Source: Mucilaginibacter terrae (GTDB lineage: Bacteria > Bacteroidota > Bacteroidia > Sphingobacteriales > Sphingobacteriaceae). From it: a stretch of 64,000 nucleotides of DNA. Below, one piece after another: positions 9,616 to 17,786 of the stretch. The DNA is taken from positions 4,712,001 through 4,776,000 of the forward strand of contig NZ_JAVLVU010000001.1 in assembly GCF_031951985.1 (NCBI RefSeq). Direction: 5' to 3'. How positions within the stretch are numbered: the stretch's first letter is position 1; each line of letters begins with the position of its first letter. The notes under the pieces were generated by a model. The model ran no database searches, had not been told where the DNA came from, and saw only the letters and a program-made list of their open reading frames with translations. A program made the translations under genes and the position numbers.

Positions 9616-10131
9616 TTATCGTTCTTTCCTTCTGTAAAATAAGAAGCTTGAAATTAGTACCAAAAATAAGGTAAATACTGTACTTGATAAGAAACGAAGT
9701 AAAGTATATTCTATTTCGGATAAACTGAAAACTTCGAGGTTGAACAGGAAAAAATGGTGAAACAGGATGAGGATCAAAGAGTAGGTGAAAAACCACCTGA
9801 AGCCCATGTTGCCCAGGGTGGGTTCGGGTTCGTTATCAAACCCTTCTTTTTGTACGGTAATGCTGATAAACAGCACCCGCACAAAGGCCATAAGCACACA
9901 TGCCGCCGCATGAAGTCCCGGCGTGTCGTAAAAAGCATCGATGGTGAGGCCGAGTAAAAACGAAAGGAAGAATAATAAAATGTTCGGCGTTTCGAACGGC
10001 AGCAGCATAATGAACAGGATGTACAGGTACGGTGCCGACAGGTTATAAAGCGCCACATTTTTCAACAGGAAAACCTGTACCAGCACCAGCACCACAAAGC
10101 GGACGAGATTATATATTAAAATCCTACTCAT
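9616..10131 (-). CDS. mreD: MreD-like rod-shape membrane protein
   Basis: A 171-residue, very hydrophobic protein with five or six membrane spans, located between mreC and mrdA as expected for MreD. Sequence conservation in MreD is weak and the call depends strongly on context and topology. It starts inside the end of mreC (8-base overlap) and its stop abuts the mrdA start. It is expected to bridge MreB/MreC and RodA/PBP2 in the inner membrane. Confidence 0.9.
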   Translation of the reverse strand: MSRILIYNLVRFVVLVLVQVFLLKNVALYNLSAPYLYILFIMLLPFETPNILLFFLSFLLGLTIDAFYDTPGLHAAACVLMAFVRVLFISITVQKEGFDNEPEPTLGNMGFRWFFTYSLILILFHHFFLFNLEVFSLSEIEYTLLRFLSSTVFTLFLVLISSFLFYRRKER

Positions 10132-10960
10132 CTTTTTTCTCCTGTGCTTCCAGTTCCTGGCGTTCGGCAGCCAGTTTATTGTTAATTACATATACATATT
10201 GCAGCTTGCTAAAATCAACTGCCAAATTAACTTCCATGTTTAAAAAGAAACCGCCGCCTTTGGCATGCAGGTTACTCACCCGACCCAGCGGTATTCCTGC
10301 CGGGAACAACTCCGAATAGGTTGAGGTTACTACCCATTGGCCTATGCGTGGTTTAACGTGGTTAGGCACGTCAATAAATAATGCCTTTTTGGGGTTCATA
10401 TCGTCGCCCCATTTAAAGCTGCCAATATCTTTGGTGTCGGCCAGCATAGCACTAATTTTAGTATCCTTATGCAGCAGTGATTGCACCAGCGAAAGGTGCT
10501 CAGAAGTATATACCACCTTCCCCACCACACCCGAACTACAAATTACGCCCATGCCTTTGGCAATACCGTCTTTACTGCCTTTTTGTATAGTAATGTAGTT
10601 ATTACGCTTATTGATGGAATTGTTGATTACACGCGCCTCGGTGTAAGTATATTGCTGTTTGTAAACACTATCGGTAACAGTGGTTTTGGCCAGCGTATCG
10701 GCATAATAGGCCGATTTGAGTGTGCCACGTAAGCGGGCGTTTTCGCGCGCAAGGCTGTCGTTAACATCTTTTAGCGCCAGGTAGCTATTTAGCTCGTTAG
10801 CACGTGCATACATGGTACCCGTAACATCATTAGCCGTATTGATGTAAGTAGCCCGCTGAAATGAGTTATACTTAACATAAATAACCAACGCCCCGATCTC
10901 GAAAATTAGAAACAGAAAAAATGCGTTGTACTTGCTTATAAAGATCAAGAGGTTACGCAT
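10124..10960 (-). CDS. mreC: MreC rod-shape-determining protein
   Basis: A 278-residue protein with an N-terminal membrane segment (residues 10-28), a coiled-coil region (about 45-85) and the MreC beta-barrel domain (about 95-260) with KGSKDGIAKGMGVICSSGVV and the SSTYSELFPAGIPLG-like segment near residue 215. MreC is a periplasmic scaffold that activates PBP2. The last residues (QELEAQEKKDE) are charged. It lies downstream of mreB across a 112-base spacer that holds an inverted repeat. Confidence 0.95.
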   Translation of the reverse strand: MRNLLIFISKYNAFFLFLIFEIGALVIYVKYNSFQRATYINTANDVTGTMYARANELNSYLALKDVNDSLARENARLRGTLKSAYYADTLAKTTVTDSVYKQQYTYTEARVINNSINKRNNYITIQKGSKDGIAKGMGVICSSGVVGKVVYTSEHLSLVQSLLHKDTKISAMLADTKDIGSFKWGDDMNPKKALFIDVPNHVKPRIGQWVVTSTYSELFPAGIPLGRVSNLHAKGGGFFLNMEVNLAVDFSKLQYVYVINNKLAAERQELEAQEKKDE

Positions 10961-10973
10961 GGGGCGGGGCTAA

Positions 10974-11067
10974 TGAGTGAATGAGTGAATGAGTGAAGGA
11001 TTGAATTGATTTGCGAATATGGAATTTATCATTCACTAATTCACTAATTCAGTCCTTCACTCACTGC
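10974..11067. repeat. Inverted repeat built from GAGTGAAT tandem units
   Basis: One arm holds three direct copies of an 8-mer (GAGTGAAT) and the opposite arm holds complementary units (ATTCACT/TTCACTC), separated by an AT-rich centre. It can fold into an imperfect hairpin between mreB and mreC. Related units occur at 27303-27390, 35891-35923, 44055-44085 and 44491-44521. Confidence 0.75.
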
Positions 11068-11072
11068 TTAAA

Positions 11073-12095
11073 TTATTGCATTAAAAACTTATAGTTACCA
11101 ATATTTTTAAGGGCGGTACCTGTTCCGCGTACTACGGCACGGAGTGGGTCTTCGGCTACGTGTACGGGGAGTTTGGTTTTGGCAGCTACACGTTTATCTA
11201 AACCGCGTAGTAACGCACCACCGCCGGTTAAGTAAATACCGGTTTGGTAAATATCGGCCGAAAGCTCGGGAGGTGTGATCTCCAGTGCTTTTAAGATAGC
11301 TTCTTCAATTTTAGAGATCGACTTGTCTAAACAATGCGCAATCTCGGTGTATGATACGGTAATTTGCTTAGGCACACCGGTCATCAGGTCGCGGCCCTGT
11401 ACAGCAAAATCTGCCGGTGGATCTGCCAGCTCAGGCAATGCCGAACCTACTTCGATCTTGATCTTTTCGGCAGTACGATCGCCGATCATGATGTTGTGCT
11501 GACGGCGGATGTATTGCACAATATCAGAGTCGAAGTTGTCGCCCGCTACGCGGATAGACTGGTCGCACACGATACCCGAAAGGGCAATAACCGCAATTTC
11601 GGTAGTACCACCACCAATATCAATAATCATGTTACCCATTGGCTCCTCCACATCGATACCGATACCTACGGCAGCAGCCATTGGTTCGTGAATGAGGTAA
11701 ACCTCTTTAGCACCGGCAATCTCTGCCGATTGGTGTACCGCACGTTTTTCAACCTCAGTAATACCCGATGGGATACAGATAACCATACGCAACGACGGGA
11801 AAAACCAGCCCTTGCCTTTGTTAATCATCTTGATCATACCGCGTATCATGTGCTCTGCCGCATCAAAATCGGCAATTACACCATCCTTAAGCGGACGCAC
11901 GGTACGTATATTTTCGTGGGTTTTACCTTCCATTTGCATAGCCTGACGGCCAATGGCAATAACCTTATTGGTTTTGCGGTCAAATGCAACAATGGATGGC
12001 TCGTCAACCACCACCTTATCGTTATGTATAATGAGGGTATTTGCAGTTCCTAAATCAATAGCAACTTCCTGTGTGAAAAAATTAAATAAACCCAT
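11073..12095 (-). CDS. mreB: MreB actin-like cell-shape protein
   Basis: A 340-residue bacterial actin of normal MreB length. Nucleotide-binding features include AIDLGTANTLI (residues 13-23, phosphate 1), IDIGGGTTEIAVIALSG near residue 160 (phosphate 2) and the adenosine motif GIYLTGGGALLRGLDKR near residue 290. It forms membrane-associated filaments that guide the Rod complex. It is encoded upstream of mreC, with purH upstream in the same direction behind a hairpin repeat, so it may have its own promoter. Confidence 0.97.
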   Translation of the reverse strand: MGLFNFFTQEVAIDLGTANTLIIHNDKVVVDEPSIVAFDRKTNKVIAIGRQAMQMEGKTHENIRTVRPLKDGVIADFDAAEHMIRGMIKMINKGKGWFFPSLRMVICIPSGITEVEKRAVHQSAEIAGAKEVYLIHEPMAAAVGIGIDVEEPMGNMIIDIGGGTTEIAVIALSGIVCDQSIRVAGDNFDSDIVQYIRRQHNIMIGDRTAEKIKIEVGSALPELADPPADFAVQGRDLMTGVPKQITVSYTEIAHCLDKSISKIEEAILKALEITPPELSADIYQTGIYLTGGGALLRGLDKRVAAKTKLPVHVAEDPLRAVVRGTGTALKNIGNYKFLMQ

Positions 12096-12146
12096 TGATT
12101 TCGTATGTCAAATAATCTGCAAAGATTATAAAAATATGTTGTAAAC

Positions 12147-12238
12147 CCCCTCTAAATCTCCCCCAAAAGGGGAGACTTTTTTTTTTGATTGCGATAGGTA
12201 CTAACGCCCTCCCCCTCGGGGAGGGTTTGGGTGGGGTA
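12147..12238. repeat. C/G-rich double-hairpin intergenic repeat
   Basis: Two hairpins (CTCCCC...GGGGAG and CCCTCCCC...GGGGAGGG) flank a T-rich spacer between purH and mreB. The same architecture recurs at 50943-51030 and in part at 50468-50525. It may work as a terminator or attenuator after purH on the minus strand. Confidence 0.65.
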
Positions 12239-13771
12239 TTAGTGCTTAAAGTGCCTAACACCCGTAGTTACCATGGCAATACCTTTTTCGTTGGCCTTGT
12301 TAATCGAGTCCTGGTCCTTAATTGAGCCACCCGGTTGCAACACCGCGCTAATGCCTGCATCGGCCGCTATCTCCACACAATCAGGGAAAGGGAAGAACGC
12401 ATCAGAAGCCATAACCGAACCTTTAACATCAAAACCAAAACTGGCTGCTTTTTCAATTGCCTGGCGTAAGGCATCAACACGTGAGGTTTGGCCCACGCCG
12501 CTGGCAATTAAACGATTGTTTTTAGCCAACACAATGGTATTTGATTTGGTGTGCTTAACCACTTTGTTAGCAAAGTACAGGTCTTTTAATTCCTGCTCGG
12601 TTGCTTGCTTAGTAGTTACAGCGGTCATTTTATCAGGCCCTTCTATCACCAAATCCTTATCTTGCTCAATTACACCATTCAACAGGGTTTTAAACTGTTT
12701 GGTTGGCAATTCAACCGGCTGGCGAACCAGTATTATACGGTTCTTTTTAGCTTTTAGTATATCAATAGCCTCGTTTGTGTAAGCCGGGGCTATTAATACC
12801 TCGAAGAATATTTTGCTCACCTCGGTAGCCGTTGCTGCATCAATTTCATCGTTAGCAATGATCACACCACCAAAGGCCGAAACCGGGTCGCAGGCCAGTG
12901 CATCCACCCAGGCATCTTTAATATGCGTACGGGTAGCAATGCCACAGGCGTTGGTATGTTTTAATATGGCAACTGTAGGGTCGTTAAATTCGTCTATCAA
13001 GGCAACGGCGGCATCAACGTCAACCAGGTTGTTGTATGATAGTTCTTTGCCATGCAGTTTATTAAACATGGCATCAAGGTTGCCATAAAAAGTGCCTTGC
13101 TGGTGCGGGTTTTCGCCGTAGCGTAAAACCTGGCTGGTTTGAATGCTTTGTTTGAAAACCGGCAGTGCTTCTTCTTCCTGGTTATTAAAGTAACCAAAAA
13201 TGTGGCTGTCGTAATTTGATGAAATGTTGAATGCTTTTAAGGCAAAACGACGACGCTGGTCATAAGTGGTAGTGCCTTCCTGCGTTTTTAACAGGCTTTC
13301 TAATTCCTGGTAATCATCTTTAGAGGCTACGATCACAACGTCTTTATAGTTTTTAGCCGCAGCACGAATAAGCGATATACCGCCAATGTCTATCTTCTCA
13401 ATAATATCTTCGTGACCGGCACCTGAGTTAACCGTTTCTTCGAACGGATACAGGTCAACAATAACCAAATCTATTTCCGGAATTTGGTACTCGGCTAACT
13501 GCTGCTCATCGCTGTCAAAATTACGACGGGCTAAAATGCCGCCAAATACTTTAGGATGCAGAGTTTTTACACGTCCGCCCAAAATTGAAGGGTATGAGGT
13601 TAAGTCTTCAACCGGAATAACATCGGCACCCAGGTTACGGATAAAAGTTTCGGTACCACCGGTTGAATAAATGTTTACCCCCAGGCGTTTTAATTCGTGA
13701 ATAACAGGCTCTAAATGATCCTTATAATAAACCGAAATTAACGCGTTTTTGATTTGGACAGACTGGCTCAT
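12239..13771 (-). CDS. purH: PurH: bifunctional AICAR formyltransferase / IMP cyclohydrolase
   Basis: A 510-residue protein that carries out the last two steps of de novo IMP synthesis. The N-terminal MGS-like cyclohydrolase domain (about 1-150) has NIYSTGGTETFIRNLG, and the C-terminal AICAR transformylase domain has VAILKHTNACGIATR near residue 265 and SDAFFPFPDCVEIAADAG near 465. Length is as expected for PurH. It heads the minus-strand run into mreBCD, a common neighbour in Bacteroidota. Confidence 0.97.
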   Translation of the reverse strand: MSQSVQIKNALISVYYKDHLEPVIHELKRLGVNIYSTGGTETFIRNLGADVIPVEDLTSYPSILGGRVKTLHPKVFGGILARRNFDSDEQQLAEYQIPEIDLVIVDLYPFEETVNSGAGHEDIIEKIDIGGISLIRAAAKNYKDVVIVASKDDYQELESLLKTQEGTTTYDQRRRFALKAFNISSNYDSHIFGYFNNQEEEALPVFKQSIQTSQVLRYGENPHQQGTFYGNLDAMFNKLHGKELSYNNLVDVDAAVALIDEFNDPTVAILKHTNACGIATRTHIKDAWVDALACDPVSAFGGVIIANDEIDAATATEVSKIFFEVLIAPAYTNEAIDILKAKKNRIILVRQPVELPTKQFKTLLNGVIEQDKDLVIEGPDKMTAVTTKQATEQELKDLYFANKVVKHTKSNTIVLAKNNRLIASGVGQTSRVDALRQAIEKAASFGFDVKGSVMASDAFFPFPDCVEIAADAGISAVLQPGGSIKDQDSINKANEKGIAMVTTGVRHFKH

Positions 13772-13793
13772 GCAACAATGTTTTTTGAAGCCG

Positions 13794-13801
13794 CAAAGGT
13801 A
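13794..13801 (-). promoter_or_regulatory. Candidate -7 promoter element of purH
   Basis: On the minus strand this reads TACCTTTG, matching TAnnTTTG, 22 bases before the purH ATG. No convincing -33 element was found at the usual distance. Confidence 0.4.
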
Positions 13802-13859
13802 GTGATTTAGTTTATTAGTGAATAGTGAATTGTAAGTTGTTTTATGCTAAAAATGAGCC

Positions 13860-14867
13860 TTAACGATAAACCGCCACACCGCCATCATAAGTGCCCAGCC
13901 ACTTGCGCCCATTGGCATCTAAAGCCATGCTCAAAACCGGCGAATTAGTCCCCGGAATAGCAATAACCGGTGATTTCCTGTCGCCATAAAGGGTAAAGGT
14001 GGCACCGCCTACCCAAATCTTGTCGTTTTGTATAACCATGGCCCTGAAACCACGAGCCTGCTCGGGGCGGGTAACTTCTTCCCAATGGTTTCCATCAAAG
14101 CGGATTACTGCCTTTACAACGGTTCCGGCAAGCGCAGCAACAATCCTGTCATTCTTATCTACCGCAATACTGTACGCAAAAGCCGAAGCATAGCCCAACT
14201 GATCGAGCCGGTAGCTTGTCCATTGCCCGTTTTGATATTTTTTAATGACACCTACAAATGAAAAACCTTTAAATTCTCCCATCCACAGGGCGCCATTGTG
14301 GTCAACCGCCATGGAAAGGATGGTTTCAAAATGATCGATGTATTGCCAGTTGCCGTTGGTTATTTTAATGATGCCTTCTTCGGTGCCTGCCCAAACGGTG
14401 TTGCGCCCGGCATCGTAAGCCATGCACTTAATACCATTGTTGGTGAGCAGGCTGTTGGCGGTGGTATATACATTCCAGTTAGTGCCATTAAAGCGGGCAA
14501 GGCCATCGGGCGTACCCACCCAAACCGTACCATTATCTTCAACTGTTAACGCTTGTATATGATTTGAGGGCAGGGGCGAATTGCCGGTGTTGTATATCGT
14601 CCATTGAGTGCCTTCCAGTCGGGCTAATCCCTCGGCCGTTCCCATCCATTTAACATTGTTTTTGCCAATGGCTATGGCATTCACCTGATCATTGGGCAGG
14701 GGAGAACTGGCGTGATCATACGTTACCCATTCAGGAAAATTGCTGTTACCGGGCTGCGGCAGTTCTTCTTCAGAAGTTTTTGGAGGATGGATGTTGCTTT
14801 TCTTGCAGCTTAAACTTAGCAGTAAAACCGGTATCATTAATAAGTAGATAAATTTTTTCATGTACAT
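13860..14867 (-). CDS. Lipoprotein with two-component-regulator-type beta-propeller repeats
   Basis: A 335-residue protein with a lipoprotein signal (LLMIPVLLLSLSCKK, Cys at about residue 21) and five or six propeller blades with the Reg_prop pattern, for example NQVNAIAIGKNNVKWMGT, NHIQALTVEDNGTVWVGTPD and GIKCMAYDAGRNTVWAGTEE. Such blades occur in the sensor part of hybrid two-component proteins, but no kinase is present. It is probably an exported, membrane-anchored binding protein of unknown ligand. The start could be the second Met, two codons in (14861). Confidence 0.7.
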   Translation of the reverse strand: MYMKKFIYLLMIPVLLLSLSCKKSNIHPPKTSEEELPQPGNSNFPEWVTYDHASSPLPNDQVNAIAIGKNNVKWMGTAEGLARLEGTQWTIYNTGNSPLPSNHIQALTVEDNGTVWVGTPDGLARFNGTNWNVYTTANSLLTNNGIKCMAYDAGRNTVWAGTEEGIIKITNGNWQYIDHFETILSMAVDHNGALWMGEFKGFSFVGVIKKYQNGQWTSYRLDQLGYASAFAYSIAVDKNDRIVAALAGTVVKAVIRFDGNHWEEVTRPEQARGFRAMVIQNDKIWVGGATFTLYGDRKSPVIAIPGTNSPVLSMALDANGRKWLGTYDGGVAVYR

Positions 14868-14964
14868 GTGATAGTTAAGGTTTTACCTTGACGATGAAAG
14901 CTGGTGATATGTTACAATGTGAAATTTTAAATCTATTTAAGCCTCAAATGGTATATTAGCTGCA

Positions 14965-16135
14965 ATGGCTAAACGTTTATTAAGACAAACTTTCGATTTT
15001 ATAAATCATCCGGCTGCCGGGGGGTATTTTGCTGCTAACAAGCGTTATTGCATCGTTGGTTATTGCCAATTCTCCGTTAGCCTCAACCTTTCAAGCCGTG
15101 TTAAATAGCCATACGGGTTTTTACATTGGCCAGTTGGAATTAATATATCCGCTCATTAGCTGGGTAAACGATGGACTGATGGCCATATTCTTCTTCATGG
15201 CGGGGCTTGAAATTAAGCGCGAAATTGTTGAGGGGCAGCTATCTGAGTTTCAAAAGGCATCGCTGCCGGTGTTTTGCGCCGTGGGGGGAATGCTGGTTCC
15301 GGCCGCAATATACTTTTTGCTTAACTACGGTACACCCACGGCCAATGGTTGGGGTATACCCATGGCTACCGATATTGCTTTTGCCGTGGCTATATTGAAT
15401 GCCATCCGCAAAATAGTTCCGCCTGCGCTCAAGGTTTTTTTAACCGCGCTGGCCATAGCCGATGATTTGGGAGCCATTGTAGTGGTAGCTGTTTTTTACA
15501 CACAAAGCATCGAATTTACCTACCTGCTTTATGTATTGGCAGTTTTTGGGTTGCTACTGGTGTTTAACTTTTTTGAGGTGAAGAGCATATGGGCTTACGT
15601 CATTCCAGGCGTGGTCATGTGGTATTTTGTGCATCACTCGGGTATACATGCTACGGTTGCCGGGGTGTTAACGGCACTGGCTGTACCCGTGCGTAATAAA
15701 AAAGGCGATGAGGTGGCAGCTCATTTTGAACACAAGCTACACAACCCGGTCAACTATATCATTTTGCCCTTATTTGCCCTGGCTAATACCAATATTACCT
15801 TCAAGGCCGAAATGCTGCACGGTTTAGTTAGTCCGCTGGGGTTAGGTATAGTGGCCGGGCTTATTTTAGGCAAACCTATTGGAATTATAGGCATGGCTTA
15901 CGTGGCTGTAAAAACCCGGTTAGGTAAACTGCCACAACAGGTGAAATGGCCGCATATTGCCGGCATGGGATTGTTAGCCGGTATAGGTTTTACCATGTCC
16001 ATTTTCATCAGCTTGCTATCATTTAGTAATAAGCTATTGCAAACCGAGGCCAAGTTTGCCGTGCTGCTGGCATCGGTACTGGCAGCATTGAGTGGGTTTT
16101 TGCTGTTGCGAAGTTATTCGCGAAGGCGAATCTAA
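14965..16135 (+). CDS. nhaA: NhaA Na+/H+ antiporter, N-terminus separated by a one-base frameshift
   Basis: Residues from 15029 on (LLLTSVIASLVIANSPLAST...) match NhaA throughout: FMAGLEIKREIVEGQL, PMATDIAFAVAIL, ALAIADDLGAIVVVAVFYT with the paired Asp of the ion site, and GIGFTMSIFISLL. The expected front end, MAKRLLRQTFDFINHPAAGG, is encoded from the ATG at 14965 but in another frame. Dropping one G from the six-G run at 15019-15024 joins the two and gives about 390 residues, the usual NhaA length (E. coli 388). Without the correction, translation would have to start at a TTG at 15029 and would lose the first helix start. It exports sodium using the proton gradient. Confidence 0.85.
15019..15024 (+). 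other. Poly-G run carrying the nhaA frameshift
   Basis: Six consecutive G. Five would give GCC GGG GGT ATT TTG (A-G-G-I-L), joining the two NhaA frames exactly. Confidence 0.8.
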
Positions 16136-16189
16136 CTCAAGAGAACTTCTTTTAAACAGAATATTGTTACTTTGCAGAGGTACTTGTCC

Positions 16190-16452
16190 GCTATTCGTCA
16201 TCTCCCAACTTCGGGACGAAAGCGGGGCAGCACTCATGGACTGTGCGGTAGGAGGGGCCTTTTAGATTTTGCTGAAGCGCAGGGAAAGCGGGAAGGAAGT
16301 GGCGCAAAAGATAACCAGCCTGTGGTGCTATCCGGCTTTGCAGCGTGGGCCTTGTGCGAGAAACGAAGCATTGCGGAGGTTGTCCGCCTTAGACGTATTG
16401 GTTCTTTCATCAAGGAAAGAACAAAGAGCCTCCGCTGCTCAGAAGCGGTAGA
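16190..16452. repeat. MITE-like interspersed repeat, copy A
   Basis: A non-coding unit of about 260 bp fills most of the gap between nhaA and purN. Its core (for example AGATTTTGCTGAAGCGCAG at 16264, CAGCCTGTGGTG and CCGGCTTTGCAGCG further on) matches the reverse complement of copy B at 20426-20832 over about 230 bp. One end carries a perfect 8-bp hairpin (GTTCTTTC/GAAAGAAC). No coding capacity is credible. Confidence 0.8.
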
Positions 16453-16472
16453 TAAGCGATAAGCTCACCGTG

Positions 16473-17066
16473 TTATTCAATAACGCTTCCCTTTACCTTC
16501 TTCAACAATCCTTCAATCACTTTAGGGAAATGCTGGTGCTCCAGTTGCTGGCCTTTGAGTTTAATGCTATCCAAAGTATCCTCAGGTTCTATTTTAAATT
16601 TAGCCTGATGAATGGTTTCGCCCTCGTCAAAGTGTTCGTTAACAAAGTGAATGGTTATGCCCGATTCGGTTTCACCATCGGCCAAAACGGCTTTGTGAAC
16701 ATGATCGCCGTACATGCCTTTACCGCCGTATTTAGGCAGGAGTGAGGGGTGAATATTGATAATTTGATTGGGAAATGCTTTTAATAACGATTGTGGAATA
16801 AGCCAAAGGAATCCGGCCAGCACGAGCAAATCAACTTGCATGTTTTTGAGGATTTTTACCACCTCATCGGTTTTAAAAAACTCTTCGCGGGTGAATACGT
16901 GGGTGGGTATCTCAAAGTTATCGGCACGTTGCAGCACGTAAGCTTGCGGGTTGTTGGTTAATACCAAAACTACTTCGCCATCGGGGTGGTGCTTAAAATG
17001 CTCCATTATTTTTTGAGCGTTTGACCCTGAACCTGATGCAAGAATGGCTATTTTGGTTTTAGACAC
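16473..17066 (-). CDS. purN: PurN: phosphoribosylglycinamide formyltransferase
   Basis: A 197-residue formyltransferase that transfers the formyl group of 10-formyl-THF to GAR in purine synthesis. It shows IAILASGSGSNAQKIMEHF at the start (phosphate-binding loop), VDLLVLAGFLWLIP near residue 80 and the catalytic NIHPSLLPKYGGKGMYG segment near 105 with Asn and His in place. A second His-containing stretch (SGITIHFVNEHFDEG) follows. It is monocistronic here. Confidence 0.95.
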   Translation of the reverse strand: MSKTKIAILASGSGSNAQKIMEHFKHHPDGEVVLVLTNNPQAYVLQRADNFEIPTHVFTREEFFKTDEVVKILKNMQVDLLVLAGFLWLIPQSLLKAFPNQIINIHPSLLPKYGGKGMYGDHVHKAVLADGETESGITIHFVNEHFDEGETIHQAKFKIEPEDTLDSIKLKGQQLEHQHFPKVIEGLLKKVKGSVIE

Positions 17067-17128
17067 GGTAACTGTTATTTATAGCGGTAAATATAGTATT
17101 TTCAAGAATAACGCAAGTTGACATCCCA

Positions 17129-17677
17129 TTAATGAATAAACCCGTAGCGGGTAATCAATCGCCTTAAAACCACCACCGGGGTACGGTAAACAGTATCGGT
17201 TTTAACGTTTTCGAGCACCAGCGAGTTTTGCCCCAGGTTGGTTACCCGTACACGCGCAAAGGGTTTTGAGCTACCGGCCTTTGAGGTATCCTTACAAACC
17301 ATGTTCGAGCTTAAAAAAACCGAATCGGCCAGGTTGGTACTAACCGTGGTGGTATTCACATTCATGGCGGTGGTTAACTGCCAGGTACCTTGCGATGACT
17401 GCTGTATGCAATGAAAGTTATCATAGGTACAGGTACCGCCATTGTTAAAAGTAAACACTTGTAATCGCGAGCAATCGGTGTTCAGGGTATCGCGCAGTTT
17501 GGTGGTATCGCCATGCAAAAGCTCGGTACGTACCGATGCCAGCCGCCACACGCCCGACGTAATTAAACTGTTGATGTAGGAACCATCGGTTTCCTTTTTG
17601 CAGGAATTAACCAGCAGCCCCATAAGCATTAAAGCAGGTATAACAAACAGCGGTAGCTTTTTAAAAACGTTTTGCAC
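17129..17677 (-). CDS. Small lipoprotein of unknown function
   Basis: A 182-residue protein with a lipoprotein signal (FVIPALMLMGLLVNSCKK, Cys near residue 26). The rest alternates short beta-type stretches such as GVWRLASVRTEL and FTFNNGGTCTYDNFHC, a layout seen in lipocalin-like Bacteroidota lipoproteins, but the family is not certain. Several Cys residues (about 60, 79, 86, 129) could form disulfides. No operon partner. Confidence 0.6.
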   Translation of the reverse strand: MQNVFKKLPLFVIPALMLMGLLVNSCKKETDGSYINSLITSGVWRLASVRTELLHGDTTKLRDTLNTDCSRLQVFTFNNGGTCTYDNFHCIQQSSQGTWQLTTAMNVNTTTVSTNLADSVFLSSNMVCKDTSKAGSSKPFARVRVTNLGQNSLVLENVKTDTVYRTPVVVLRRLITRYGFIH

Positions 17678-17786
17678 GGCGGTAAAAATACAAAATCCTG
17701 TAAACTACCGCTTACAGGATTTTGGTGTAAATTATCTGCGGTAGTTTTACGCTACCATAACGTTATATAGGCTTGGAAAATTACAG

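Noticed and set aside
11364..12053. 229-codon open frame on the plus strand opposite mreB
   Set aside because: It mirrors a highly conserved gene, has unusual composition (many His, Asn, Arg) and no recognisable domain; a by-product of mreB codon use.
16172..16462. Open frames in the space between nhaA and purN
   Set aside because: They lie inside the MITE-like repeat, which is also found in inverse orientation elsewhere; not a protein-coding pattern.
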